From Corynebacterium kroppenstedtii (GTDB lineage: Bacteria > Actinomycetota > Actinomycetes > Mycobacteriales > Mycobacteriaceae), in NCBI RefSeq assembly GCF_016894245.1, contig NZ_CP069792.1, forward strand, positions 496,001 through 560,000: a stretch of DNA of 64,000 nt, read 5' to 3'. A model generated the notes under the pieces. That model was given only the letters and a program-made list of their open reading frames with translations, did no database searches and was not told where the DNA came from. This document shows positions 28,885 through 38,669 of this stretch, in pieces. The translations under genes and the position numbers were made by a program. Within the stretch, counting starts at the first letter, position 1, and each line of letters begins with the position of its first letter.

Positions 28885-30612
28885 ATGGCGATCTCAGCCA
28901 CTAGCACTTCACTGAACAAAGAACAGCGCGAACAAGCGTGGGAAGACTTCGGTAAAGAGCACTACGACATGGTCATCATCGGCGGAGGATCCGTTGGGGC
29001 CGGTACTGCACTAGACGCTGCAACTCGTGGTTTAAAAGTTGCCGTCCTGGAAACCCGTGACTTCGCTGGAGGTACCTCCTCACGCTCATCCAAGATGTTC
29101 CACGGCGGGCTCCGTTACCTCGCCATGCTGGACTTCCGGCTTGTCGCCGAAGGGCTCCGCGAGCGCGAGCTCAGCATGTCTGGCCTTGCCCCACACCTGG
29201 TTAAGCCGCTGAAATTCATCTTCCCGCTGGAGCACCGCATCTGGCAGCGCCCATTCATGGCGTCCGGCTTCATGTTGTACGACCTCATGGGCGGTGCAAA
29301 GTCCGTGCCAATGCAGAAGCACTACACCCGCAAGGGCATGCTCAAGCTCTCCCCCGGGTTGAAGGAAGACGCCCTCGTCGGCGGTGTCCGTTACTTCGAC
29401 ACCCTCGTTGACGACGCCCGCCACACCATGACTGTCCTGCGTACTGCGGCAGAGTTCGGCGCAACGATCCGCCCCTCAACCCAGGTCGTTGATTTCGAAA
29501 AGGACGGAGACCGAATCACCGGCGCGAAGATCGTCGACACTGATTCTGGCCGAACAACCACCATTCACGGGTCGGTGTTTGTCAATGCCACCGGCATTTG
29601 GAATGACGAGATCGAAAAGCTCGCCGGCGTCGAAGGCAAATTCCACGTTCACACCTCCAAGGGTGTTCACATCGTCATCCCGAGGTCGGTCTTGCCTGGC
29701 GACGTTGCTCTCACGTTCGTCACGGAAAAGTCCGTTCTCTTCGTGATCCCGTGGGGTGAGTACTGGATCATCGGTACCACCGACACCGACTGGACCATGA
29801 ACCTGGCTAATCCCGCACCGACGCGGGCCGATATCGACTACATCTTGGAGCACATTAATGCCAAGGTGAAGCGCCAGATCACGTACGACGACATCGTTGG
29901 CGTGTACGCGGGACTCCGCCCGCTGGTTGCCGGTTCTTCAGACTCGACGACGAACCTGTCACGCAACCACGCAGTCGCCCGCGTTGCCCCTGGCCTAGTG
30001 TCTGTGGCTGGTGGCAAGTACACGACCTACCGCGTGATCGGCGCAGATACAGTCGACGCCGCCAAGGAAGACATCCCGTTCGATGTTCCGGATTCGGTCA
30101 CCACGGATGTGCCGCTTCTCGGCGCCGATGGCTACCACGCACTGGCCAACCAGATTCCGCAGCTGGCGAAGCGGCTGGGAATCTCTGAGAAGACCGTGGA
30201 GCACCTGCTCAACCGCTATGGTTCGCTCATCTACGAAGTCCTGGCACCTGCCGATAAGGACAAGTCTCTACTTGAGCCGATCCCGGGTGCGCCGGCTTAC
30301 TTGATGGCTGAAGCACTGTATGCCGCTACCCACGAGGGTGCAGCTCACCTGGAGGACATCCTTCATCGCCGTATGCGCCTCGCGATGGAATATGACCACC
30401 GTGGTGTCGAATGTGCGGAAGCAGTCTCCAAGCTAGTTGCTGACACGATGGGCTGGGACGAAAAGGCCCGTAAAGAAGAAATTAGGGTCTTCACGGATCG
30501 TGTCGAGGCCCAGAAGAAGGCCGAAAAAGAATTGACCGACGAGTCCGCTAACAAGATCGAGGCGAATGTCGAAGATACTCGCCCGGACGTCGATACTTCT
30601 CAGGACAGGTGA
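28885..30612 (+). CDS. glpD: Glycerol-3-phosphate dehydrogenase (aerobic, FAD)
   Basis: Membrane-associated FAD enzyme of 575 aa that oxidises glycerol-3-phosphate to dihydroxyacetone phosphate and passes electrons to the quinone pool. The FAD motif IIGGGSVGAG lies at 31-40, followed by the conserved SSRSSKMFHGGLRYL stretch. The C-terminal DAO domain carries HEGAAHLEDILHRRMR. The ATG at 28885 is chosen because AAGGAGG is at 28866-28872; the reading frame stays open further upstream without a site. The last 35 residues are charged and low complexity. glpF starts one base after the stop, so this is the head of a glp operon. Confidence 0.94.
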   Translation: MAISATSTSLNKEQREQAWEDFGKEHYDMVIIGGGSVGAGTALDAATRGLKVAVLETRDFAGGTSSRSSKMFHGGLRYLAMLDFRLVAEGLRERELSMSGLAPHLVKPLKFIFPLEHRIWQRPFMASGFMLYDLMGGAKSVPMQKHYTRKGMLKLSPGLKEDALVGGVRYFDTLVDDARHTMTVLRTAAEFGATIRPSTQVVDFEKDGDRITGAKIVDTDSGRTTTIHGSVFVNATGIWNDEIEKLAGVEGKFHVHTSKGVHIVIPRSVLPGDVALTFVTEKSVLFVIPWGEYWIIGTTDTDWTMNLANPAPTRADIDYILEHINAKVKRQITYDDIVGVYAGLRPLVAGSSDSTTNLSRNHAVARVAPGLVSVAGGKYTTYRVIGADTVDAAKEDIPFDVPDSVTTDVPLLGADGYHALANQIPQLAKRLGISEKTVEHLLNRYGSLIYEVLAPADKDKSLLEPIPGAPAYLMAEALYAATHEGAAHLEDILHRRMRLAMEYDHRGVECAEAVSKLVADTMGWDEKARKEEIRVFTDRVEAQKKAEKELTDESANKIEANVEDTRPDVDTSQDR

Positions 30613-30613
30613 G

Positions 30614-31363
30614 ATGGAAACGCTAACAGGCCCCCAAGCCATGGGGTGGGAATTCTTCGGCACGATGATGCTCATGCTGTTTGGTAATGGTGTGTGTGCC
30701 GCAGTCAATCTCCGGACGTCCACGGCCCGCAACACCAACTGGCTGACCATTGCTTTTGGCTGGGGTCTCGCAGTGTTTATCGGCGCGAGCATCGCTGACA
30801 AAACCGGTGGCCACCTCAATCCGGCCGTCACCTTATCCCTTGCTATCGACGACAAACTCGAGTGGTCACTCGTCCCCTGGTATTTCGGTGGACAGTTGCT
30901 CGGCGCGATGGCTGGTGCGTTCCTAGCGTGGGCAGCGTTTAAACAATTGTTTGACGCGAACAATCTGGATGACAACGGCAATAACGTCAAAGGAAATGCC
31001 ACCACTCAAGGCATTTTCTTCACCGTTCCCGCTCATCCCAATAACTTTTGGAATGCATTAACAGAGTTCATCGCCACGTACTCATTGTTGGTCTTCATTC
31101 TCCTCGGTCCCTCCGGTGGAGACTTGGGCCCCCTCAAGTACTTCGGCGTTGCTTTCATCATCGTCGCTATCGGCTTGTCCCTTGGTACACCCACCGGATA
31201 TGCGATTAACCCCGTGCGTGACCTGGGCCCGCGTTTGATGTACGCCTTTGTACTGCCTATTAAGGACAAAGGCGCAGCACAGTGGGCATACGCTTGGGTC
31301 CCGATCGTCGGACCGATGCTTGGCGCTGTTGCCGCTGGCCTCACCGCCGTAGCCCTCGGATAA
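30614..31363 (+). CDS. glpF: Glycerol uptake facilitator (aquaglyceroporin)
   Basis: MIP-family channel of 249 aa with six membrane helices, allowing glycerol to diffuse in before it is trapped by GlpK. The first pore motif is the normal NPA at 69-71 (GGHLNPAVTLS). The second is NPV at 199-201 (GYAINPVRDLGPR), where E. coli GlpF has NPA. The selectivity-filter Arg that follows is kept. The Asp/Asn-rich loop at 114-128 is hydrophilic. The start is ATG, one base after the glpD stop, with AGGACAGG just upstream. Confidence 0.9.
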   Translation: METLTGPQAMGWEFFGTMMLMLFGNGVCAAVNLRTSTARNTNWLTIAFGWGLAVFIGASIADKTGGHLNPAVTLSLAIDDKLEWSLVPWYFGGQLLGAMAGAFLAWAAFKQLFDANNLDDNGNNVKGNATTQGIFFTVPAHPNNFWNALTEFIATYSLLVFILLGPSGGDLGPLKYFGVAFIIVAIGLSLGTPTGYAINPVRDLGPRLMYAFVLPIKDKGAAQWAYAWVPIVGPMLGAVAAGLTAVALG

Positions 31364-31615
31364 ATCATGAATACAGTGCGCTCCGCCCGACCCATCAGTG
31401 TCGCCCGGGGCGCGCTTGTATATACGAAAGGGACGTCAATAGCCTCCACGGGCCCACCAATTACCCCATCTTTTCTATAAAGAACCACCCCATCGCTCTA
31501 AAGAAGCGACAATAGAACCAGGTAGCCCACCCCCACTGATGTGCGCAAGGTTGGTTACCTCCAGCGCAAGCACGACGACACAAGAACTACCCGACCACAC
31601 ACTATTGGAGATTCC

Positions 31616-33154
31616 ATGCCAGAGAAATATGTAGCAGCCATCGATCAGGGAACCACCTCCACCCGGTGCATTCTCTTCCGCCATGATGGTTCCATTGCCA
31701 CCGTTGCTCAGTTCGAGCACAAACAGATCTTCCCGAAAAAGGGCTGGGTTGAGCATGACGCCAAGGAGATCTGGAACAATACCCGACGCGCTGTCGGCGA
31801 GGCCATGGCGGAACTAGACATTGCTGTCAACGATGTCGTATCTGTTGGCATCACGAACCAACGTGAAACGACGGTGGTCTGGGACAAAAACACCGGCGAG
31901 CCCATCTACAACGCGATTGTGTGGCAGGACACCCGCACTAATGACATCGCACAGCGGCTTGCCGGCGAGGAAGGGCCGGACCGCTGGCGCAAGACGACAG
32001 GTGTTCGCCTGAACTCATACCCCGCCGGCCCCAAGATCATGTGGATTTTGGAAAACGTGGATGGGGCCCGCGAGAAGGCAGAAAAAGGCGACCTCCTCTT
32101 CGGCACGATCGACACCTGGCTCTTGTGGAACCTCACCGGCGGTGTCGACGGCGACAACGGCAACCCCGCCTTGCACGTCACCGACGTAACCAACGCTTCC
32201 CGTACATCACTCATGGACCTTAAGACGCTGCAGTGGGACGAGGATCTTTGCAAGGCGATGGACATCCCGCAGTCCATGCTCCCCGAAATTCGCCCCTCGA
32301 TTGGCGATTTCCGCACCGTACGCGCCCGCGGTTCACTGGCTGGCGTCCCCATCCGTGGCATACTAGGCGACCAGCAAGCCGCAATGTTCGGCCAGTGCTG
32401 CTTCGGGAATGGCGACGCGAAGAACACCTACGGAACCGGCTTGTTCATGCTGCTCAACACCGGTGCAAAGCCGAAGTGGAGTGACAACGGGTTGATCACC
32501 ACCGTGTGCTACCAGATCGAGAACCAAAAGCCGGTCTACGCACTCGAAGGGTCAGTTGCCATGGGTGGTTCCCTGGTGCAGTGGCTTCGCGACAACCTCC
32601 AATTGATTCCTAACGCACCCTCTGTTGAAAACATGGCGAAGTCCGTGGAGGACAACGGGGGCGTGTACTTCGTCCCCGCCTTCTCAGGTCTATTTGCGCC
32701 GCGCTGGCGGCCTGATGCCCGTGGTGTCATCGTCGGACTGACCCGTTTTGCGAACCGCAATCACCTGGCACGCGCGGTTCTCGAAGCAACCGCGTATCAG
32801 ACCCGCGAGGTGCTTGACGCCATGGTCACGGATTCAGGCGTCGACATTAATGCCCTGAAAGTTGATGGCGGAATGGTCATGAATGAATTTCTCATGCAAT
32901 TCCAGTCCGACATCATCAATACTGAGGTTGTCCGCCCCAAGAACATCGAGACCACGGCGTTAGGCGCAGCGTACGCGGCTGGCCTGTCAGCTGGGTTCTG
33001 GGATTCGCTCAACGAGCTCAAAGAACAGAGCACCGTAGACAAGGTGTGGAAACCAAAGATGGGTGAAGACGAACGCAAGCAGCTCTACAGCGATTGGAAC
33101 CGCGCCGTCGAACGCACCTACAACTGGGAGGAGAGCACCAACGAGCCCAGCTAA
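31616..33154 (+). CDS. glpK: Glycerol kinase
   Basis: FGGY-family kinase of 512 aa that phosphorylates glycerol with ATP to glycerol-3-phosphate, the GlpD substrate. The N-terminal phosphate-binding DQGTTSTR lies at 10-17, [11 protein letters not shown] follows near 80-90, and the C-terminal FGGY domain contains [18 protein letters not shown] split around residue 425. The length is normal. The ATG at 31616 has GGAG about 5 nt upstream; the frame is open further upstream but has no site. A 250-bp gap after glpF suggests a separate promoter or a processed leader. Confidence 0.94.
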   Translation: MPEKYVAAIDQGTTSTRCILFRHDGSIATVAQFEHKQIFPKKGWVEHDAKEIWNNTRRAVGEAMAELDIAVNDVVSVGITNQRETTVVWDKNTGEPIYNAIVWQDTRTNDIAQRLAGEEGPDRWRKTTGVRLNSYPAGPKIMWILENVDGAREKAEKGDLLFGTIDTWLLWNLTGGVDGDNGNPALHVTDVTNASRTSLMDLKTLQWDEDLCKAMDIPQSMLPEIRPSIGDFRTVRARGSLAGVPIRGILGDQQAAMFGQCCFGNGDAKNTYGTGLFMLLNTGAKPKWSDNGLITTVCYQIENQKPVYALEGSVAMGGSLVQWLRDNLQLIPNAPSVENMAKSVEDNGGVYFVPAFSGLFAPRWRPDARGVIVGLTRFANRNHLARAVLEATAYQTREVLDAMVTDSGVDINALKVDGGMVMNEFLMQFQSDIINTEVVRPKNIETTALGAAYAAGLSAGFWDSLNELKEQSTVDKVWKPKMGEDERKQLYSDWNRAVERTYNWEESTNEPS

Positions 33155-34203
33155 ATCGTGGGCCATTGACTCGAATCCTCCACCTCTGTCCCGTTAAACG
33201 TGGAGGATCCCGGGACTGCGTTCCGTCAACTGGCCGTCCACTCGGTAGCGGCCAGTCCTAGCCGGACGCTGGGCACCGCCCCACGACCCTGGCATTGGTC
33301 TCGACTTGAGCGTCGACATCTATTAGCCAGTAAAGTTATTTTGAGTCATTTAGAATTATTCGCGGTTACATGGTTTTAAGTTCCAGTTTCCACAGATGGC
33401 TTATTTCTCACTTTCGCCCAAGATTAATTTCCACTTCTGTCGTGACGTAGATAACCCGCCACTATCCTTCGATCAACCTTTACATATAAATCCATGCGAT
33501 GACATTCACCGAAATTAATTTTTACTGCTTCTGCCTCCTTTAACGCACAACGCCATTTTGAGGTAAGCCATAAAGCTTGACATAAACCTCATCCAGGCGT
33601 GTTATTCCGCCCCCTCTCACCACCCCTATCACACACGCGGAGCCCACCTGGTTTTTACATTCATCGGAAATTAAATATCCCTTCATCCCGGACATGCTCA
33701 CCGCACGACGATAGCCTCACTCGCGCTTCAGTCTCGCCATAAAAAAGCCGTTTAACCTGGGTAAGTACGGAGCAGTAGCGCGCTCACAGATAACATGTGG
33801 ATCAGCCTAAACATTGCACTTTCCACACAACTCGTCGGCATAGGTACCGCATAACTCGGTACATTACATACCAGCCCCACACGGGGGTAGAACCGCAAAC
33901 TTTTTCTTCGTCAAACTTCTGAAATGTATTAGTATTTCCTTTAGCGATATCTACCGATTGAATCAATATTCAATTTGGGAGCATCGGCCAGAGGAATAAA
34001 GAGAGCGAGGCACCCGTCGAGACGAAATCTCGATTGAGAACCGTTCAAACCTCTGCTTTTTCTTCGGCTCTAAGAAGTTTCCTGCTGTAGAGCATTGAAA
34101 TATCGGATAGATGAAGTGGTTAATTATCGCACTAGCTGTCTACTAGAGTCGCGAAAATTAACCGCACCGACCATTGTTCATTTCTCCCCATACGAGGTTA
34201 AAA
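33155..34203. other. Long gene-free region between glpK and the lipase
   Basis: About 1,050 bp in which no ORF has both useful length and a ribosome site on either strand. Arms ATCCTCCAC (33175-33183) and GTGGAGGAT (33200-33208) form a 9-bp hairpin just after glpK, a possible terminator without a T-run. The middle (about 33320-34100) is visibly A+T-rich compared with the coding flanks. It must hold the lipase promoter and could hide a small RNA or decayed sequence. CGAGG at its end is the lipase ribosome site. Confidence 0.5.
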
Positions 34204-35364
34204 ATGTCGTCCCTCAAGAAGGCCAGTGGCGCCGCTGTTCTCTCACTTGCAGTGATTTTCGGTTCGGGCACCATTGCCGCTGCCGAAGCGAACCCCGACG
34301 GAGTCGTACGCACCTACAACACCTACCCCGGCCGCATCACCGGTATGGTTGCCCCCGACGCTCAGGTCACTGATGGCACATTCACGTCGACCGATGGCAA
34401 AGGCACCCAGATTTACTGGAAGAAGAATATCGTTCCCAATGCCAAGGGAAGCATTGCTCTTATCCACGGTTTGGCAGAGAACCAACAGCGTTACGACTAC
34501 ATCGCGTACCGTCTCAACTTGGCCGGATATAACGTTTACCGCCTTGATCACCGCGGTCACGGCCGTTCCGCAGAGCCATACAACAACGTTCATAAGGGAC
34601 TGATCGATAACTTCAACTACGTTATCGATGACATGAAACAGCTCGTCGACATGATCCATCACGAGCAGTCCGGCAAGGTATACATGATGGGCCACTCCAT
34701 GGGCGCCATGGCAGCTCAGATGTATTCAGTGGTCTACCCGGACACCATCGACGCAACCGTGACCAACGGCGGCGGTGTACCTATCAACAACTACGGCGAG
34801 AACACCCTCATGCCGGAATACAAGCACGCCGACGGGCAGTCCTACCCAACCTTCTTTGGCCCGTACCTGCCTAACGACGGCAAACGCCCGTTGGAGCCAC
34901 TCGACGCCATGCTCGGATACGACGTTCAGGGTGTTCTAGACCAGTTCGGCTTGAAGTTGCCACCGGATGCGGGCAAGCCGATCGAGTCCCCAGAGCCACT
35001 CAAGACCATCGACGTACCTAACGCTTTCAAGCTGGGTGTTGTCTCAGATCCGGATGTTCGCGACCAGCTCTCTAACGATCCACTCAACAGCAAGACGTTG
35101 AACGTGTCGACGCTGTACCAGATCGCATCTGCTCTGCTCTACACCGGAGCGCACGCTAAGAACTACACGAAACCAACGCTCATCATGCACGGTGACACCG
35201 ACGGATTGGTTCCCTACCCGCTCGATATCAACTGGTACAACGCAGTCGGATCCACCGATAAGCACATGGTCCTGTGGAAAGGCGACATGCACGAAACCAT
35301 GAACGAACCCTCCCGCGACGAAGTCATCGACCGCGCAATCGGCTTCATCGACTCGCACAACTAA
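34204..35364 (+). CDS. Secreted alpha/beta-hydrolase lipase (monoacylglycerol lipase-like)
   Basis: Exported serine hydrolase of 386 aa. A basic start and hydrophobic stretch ending AAAEA near residue 29 form a signal peptide. The fold is that of monoacylglycerol lipases and lysophospholipases: oxyanion strand ALIHGLAEN (85-93), conserved LDHRGHGRS (114-122), nucleophile elbow GHSMG (163-167, Ser165), a likely catalytic Asp331 or Asp333 in MHGDTDG, and His363 in GDMHET. It probably hydrolyses host or medium glycerides. The neighbouring glp operon could then use the freed glycerol, which is inference from proximity. ATG is chosen with CGAGG 6 nt upstream. A terminator hairpin follows. Confidence 0.88.
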   Translation: MSSLKKASGAAVLSLAVIFGSGTIAAAEANPDGVVRTYNTYPGRITGMVAPDAQVTDGTFTSTDGKGTQIYWKKNIVPNAKGSIALIHGLAENQQRYDYIAYRLNLAGYNVYRLDHRGHGRSAEPYNNVHKGLIDNFNYVIDDMKQLVDMIHHEQSGKVYMMGHSMGAMAAQMYSVVYPDTIDATVTNGGGVPINNYGENTLMPEYKHADGQSYPTFFGPYLPNDGKRPLEPLDAMLGYDVQGVLDQFGLKLPPDAGKPIESPEPLKTIDVPNAFKLGVVSDPDVRDQLSNDPLNSKTLNVSTLYQIASALLYTGAHAKNYTKPTLIMHGDTDGLVPYPLDINWYNAVGSTDKHMVLWKGDMHETMNEPSRDEVIDRAIGFIDSHN

Positions 35365-35399
35365 TTACTCAGGGTTTGCGTCTCTCTCCAGTAAATATT

Positions 35400-35440
35400 G
35401 GCAGGTTGAGTTCTCTTGAACGAACGCAACCTGCCTCTTT
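35400..35440. terminator. Terminator between the lipase and serS
   Basis: Arms GGCAGGTTG (35400-35408) and CAACCTGCC (35427-35435) pair perfectly, followed by TCTTT on the plus strand. It lies between convergent genes and may serve both. Confidence 0.65.
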
Positions 35441-35556
35441 CACACAGCTTTCCATTGCGCGGGTCACCGTGCTCGTCCCGTGCGAAGAGCTTTCTTGAAA
35501 CCGACCTCTTTATCACTACGTCGTTCTGACAGCCGGTGACGAGCGCTAATCCCGCG

Positions 35557-36828
35557 CTACTTCACCGGTTTCAGCACGTCTTGACCCACATAGGGCTGCA
35601 AAGCTGCCGGCACCTTCACCGACCCATCCGCCTGCTGATTATTCTCCAAAATAGCCACCAGCCAGCGCGTCGTCGCTAAAGTGCCATTCAGAGTGGCCGC
35701 AATCTGGGTCTTGTTGTTGTCATCGCGGTACCGGATCCCCAGCCGGCGAGCCTGGAATGTCGTGCAGTTACTGGTCGACGTTAATTCGCGGTACGTATTC
35801 TGCGTCGGCACCCATGCCTCAGTATCAAACTTTCGCGCTGCCGAAGAACCCAAATCGCCACCAGCAACATCGATAATGCGATAAGGAACCTCGACAGCCG
35901 CGAGCATCTCTCGCTCCATGCTCAACAGCTTCTGGTGCTCCGCAGCCGCGTCCTCCGGTTTGCAGTAGCTGAACATTTCGACCTTATCGAACTGGTGCAC
36001 ACGAAGAATTCCCCGCGTGTCCTTGCCGTACGACCCAGCCTCACGCCGGAAGCACGAGGACCACCCCGCATAGCGCTTTGGACCAGCAGAAAGATCGATG
36101 ATCTCCTTACTATGGTAGCCCGCTAACGCAACCTCGGAGGTTCCCACCAAATACTGGTTGTCCTCCTGCAAGTAATAAATCTCGTCAGCATGCTGCCCCA
36201 AGAAACCGGTGCCCGACATCGACTCCGGATTAACAATGACCGGAGTGATCATCAGCTCAAATCCGTGCTGCACAGCCTTCTGTGCAGCAAGCTGCAGCAT
36301 GCCGAGCTGTAGCAAAGCACCCGCCCCCTTGAGGAAGTAAAAGCGCGAACCCGACACCTTCGCACCGCGCTCCATATCGATAATCCCCAAGGATTCCCCG
36401 AGCTCGAGGTGGTCTTTCGGCTCGAAATCGAATTGTGGCGGGGTTCCCACTTTTTCGAGAACAACAAAATCTTCTTCTCCACCGGCCGGTGCGCCTTCCA
36501 CAATATTGGAGATCTGCATCTGTAGGTCGTGAACCGAAGCTTCGGCAACGCGCTGAGCTTCCTCTTTATCCTTCACGACGTCGGACAGTTCCGTTCCCCG
36601 TGCGCGCAGGCTCTCCTTTTCTTCGGGGGATGCGTCGCGCATTTTCTTACCCATGGATTTTGTATAGGCCTTGTGTTCTGCGCGTGCGGCGTCGGCAGCG
36701 GAAATAGCCTCACGTCGGGCCTGGTCAGCCTGGAGGAGGCGGTCAACGAGGCCGGGGTCTTCGCCACGGGTGCGCTGGGATTCACGGACACGGTCGGGGT
36801 CATCACGAAGCTGCTTCAGATCAATCAC
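35557..36828 (-). CDS. serS: Seryl-tRNA synthetase
   Basis: Class II aminoacyl-tRNA synthetase of 423 aa that charges tRNA-Ser. The N-terminal arm (about 30-105) is a charged antiparallel coiled coil that binds the tRNA long arm. Motif 2 includes [17 protein letters not shown] (about 260-276), and motif 3 contains [15 protein letters not shown] near the C-terminus. The start is GTG. Upstream and divergent are the septum-formation-like gene and the zincin gene, the same neighbours as in mycobacteria (Rv3834c-Rv3836). Two tRNA-Ser genes lie elsewhere in the window. Confidence 0.96.
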   Translation of the reverse strand: MIDLKQLRDDPDRVRESQRTRGEDPGLVDRLLQADQARREAISAADAARAEHKAYTKSMGKKMRDASPEEKESLRARGTELSDVVKDKEEAQRVAEASVHDLQMQISNIVEGAPAGGEEDFVVLEKVGTPPQFDFEPKDHLELGESLGIIDMERGAKVSGSRFYFLKGAGALLQLGMLQLAAQKAVQHGFELMITPVIVNPESMSGTGFLGQHADEIYYLQEDNQYLVGTSEVALAGYHSKEIIDLSAGPKRYAGWSSCFRREAGSYGKDTRGILRVHQFDKVEMFSYCKPEDAAAEHQKLLSMEREMLAAVEVPYRIIDVAGGDLGSSAARKFDTEAWVPTQNTYRELTSTSNCTTFQARRLGIRYRDDNNKTQIAATLNGTLATTRWLVAILENNQQADGSVKVPAALQPYVGQDVLKPVK

Positions 36829-37001
36829 AGCATTAGCTTAATGGTTTTAGCACTGTCCAGCTTCAACCGGTCAAAAAGCAAACAAGTAAGGTACAGGAAT
36901 AGTACTGGAATAATAATAAGTAGTGGGTCTCATCCGGCAGCACATGCCGCGTATAAACATCGATCGCTATTAGTCAACGACCCCGGAAACGAAGGTGACG
37001 C

Positions 37002-38033
37002 ATGAAACCGACAGTCCGACGTTCTTCAGTCATTGTCGGCCTCGTCGCACTCCTCTGTGGCGGATCAGCCGCGGGCACTTTTACCTACGCCCAGGGAAAG
37101 CATTCCGATTCCACGTCGGACACCCCCCATACGGTGCCTGGGGAAGATAAAGAATCGAAACAAAAATCCTTTACTAATGCCGACGCTGGACAGTGCTTGG
37201 ATTGGAAGACCTCATCCGACGGCACTGTGTCCGATTTCCAAACCGTCGACTGCGCCAAATCTCACCGCTTCGAGGTATCCCACCGGGAGAATTTGGCAAC
37301 CTACCCGGCCAGTGAATTCGGTTCAAACGCCGGTATGCCTAGCCGGAAACGCCAAGCAGAGTTGAGCAATGAATTGTGCAAACAGCCCACGCTTAGTTAT
37401 CTGGGCGGGAAGTTTGATCCCACGGGGCGGTTCACTATCGCTCCCATTTTGCCGCCACAAAAGTCATGGGCAGATGGTGACCGGACGCTGTTGTGTGGCC
37501 TCCAAGTGACGGGAAATGACGGCCACGCCAGTGCGATTACGGGCAAGGCCGCTGATCAGGACCAATCCCCTGTGTTTAAGCCCGGTGAGTGCGTCGCTAT
37601 TACTGAAAAGAAGGACGATAACCAGAACAAACAAACTGACAGTGATTCACCGGTGGATGCAACCGCTCAGGTTGTGGATTGTAATGCTGACCACCAATAT
37701 GAGGTCACAGACATCGTTGATCTGGGTGAAAAATTCAAAGAATACCCATCCACTGAAGATCAAAATGAGTATCTCAATAAACGCTGTACCGATTCCGTCA
37801 CATCATTCATTGGGGGCGATGACAAGCTCTATAACTCCACGCTCGAACCGTTCTGGACAACGCTTACGGAGGATTCCTGGAAGGGTGGTTCCCGGAACGT
37901 CAATTGTTCTCTGATTAAAACGGGGGACAATAACTCACTGTCCACTTTGAAAGGGTCTGCAAAGGGCGAATTCACCATTAATGGCAATCCACCCCCGCCG
38001 CAGCCGAGCCGTGCGCCTAAACGGGGAAATTAG
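37002..38033 (+). CDS. Membrane-anchored protein with two septum-formation-like domains
   Basis: Exported protein of 343 aa with a membrane segment at about 9-30 and an extracellular part made of two similar domains. Each carries four cysteines in the same order: Cys65, 84, 126 and 165, then Cys197, 227, 262 and 302, with GQC/GEC and VDC contexts. The pattern, with xDC followed by H and EV, fits the Septum_form (DUF4190-associated) type of actinobacterial envelope proteins and the Rv3835 position next to serS. The end is Pro-rich. AAGG lies 6 nt before the ATG. The function is not known beyond the family name; disulfide-bonded wall-side modules are inferred from the Cys pairs. Confidence 0.8.
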   Translation: MKPTVRRSSVIVGLVALLCGGSAAGTFTYAQGKHSDSTSDTPHTVPGEDKESKQKSFTNADAGQCLDWKTSSDGTVSDFQTVDCAKSHRFEVSHRENLATYPASEFGSNAGMPSRKRQAELSNELCKQPTLSYLGGKFDPTGRFTIAPILPPQKSWADGDRTLLCGLQVTGNDGHASAITGKAADQDQSPVFKPGECVAITEKKDDNQNKQTDSDSPVDATAQVVDCNADHQYEVTDIVDLGEKFKEYPSTEDQNEYLNKRCTDSVTSFIGGDDKLYNSTLEPFWTTLTEDSWKGGSRNVNCSLIKTGDNNSLSTLKGSAKGEFTINGNPPPPQPSRAPKRGN

Positions 38034-38041
38034 GTTCCTTC

Positions 38042-38389
38042 ATGATCTCCGTATCTGACGAAAGATTCGACGAGCTCATCGATAAGGGTATTGACCTTAT
38101 CCCCGAATCTCTCCTGCGCAATATGAATAATGTTGCGTTGGTTGTCGAACCGTGGAACCGCGACAACCCCCACACCTTGGGCCTGTACGAGGGGGTTGCT
38201 CTCACCCGGCGGACGTCGTCGTATAGCTTTGCTCTACCCGATAAAATCACGATTTATAAGGAAGCAATCTGCGCATACTGCGATTCGGAAGAGGAATTGG
38301 TCCGCCAGGTTGCTGTCACCGTCGTCCATGAGATTGGGCATCATTTTGGTATTGACGACGACCGTCTGCACGAACTCGGCTGGGCGTAA
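38042..38389 (+). CDS. Small metallopeptidase (zincin) protein
   Basis: Cytosolic zincin-like protein of 115 aa, of the family represented by Rv3836. The zinc site HEIGHHFGIDD (96-106) gives the HExxHxxGxxD pattern with catalytic Glu97. There is no signal peptide. The gene begins 9 bp after the septum-formation-like gene and is surely co-transcribed with it. Proteolytic activity has not been established for this small family, so the peptidase label rests on the motif. Confidence 0.85.
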   Translation: MISVSDERFDELIDKGIDLIPESLLRNMNNVALVVEPWNRDNPHTLGLYEGVALTRRTSSYSFALPDKITIYKEAICAYCDSEEELVRQVAVTVVHEIGHHFGIDDDRLHELGWA

Positions 38390-38413
38390 AGGGCGCATAT
38401 CGGTGTAAAGACC

Positions 38414-38472
38414 GCGTGTCCCGGCGCGAGAACAAGGTGCGAGAACAAGGCGCGTGTCTCGGCGCGAGAACG
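38414..38472. repeat. Short imperfect repeats after the zincin gene
   Basis: The unit GCGTGTCxCGGCGCGAGAAC occurs twice, with an extra partial GCGAGAACAAGG copy between. It is a small local duplication in a 280-bp gap before the aminotransferase gene. Confidence 0.5.
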
Positions 38473-38669
38473 TCATGCCGGTGCAATGACTAACTACGCG
38501 ATGTCCGGTCACGCAATAGCTGGCCAATTGTAAACATTTGTTAACGCAAGGGATTAAATGCCTCTTTTCCGTTAGACTCAGCGGAGCCGGTACGTTGCTG
38601 AGTTTTATTCAGGTTCTATCCAGCGACGACACCGCACATCCTTTTGACCCGACACCAGGGAGGTTTACG

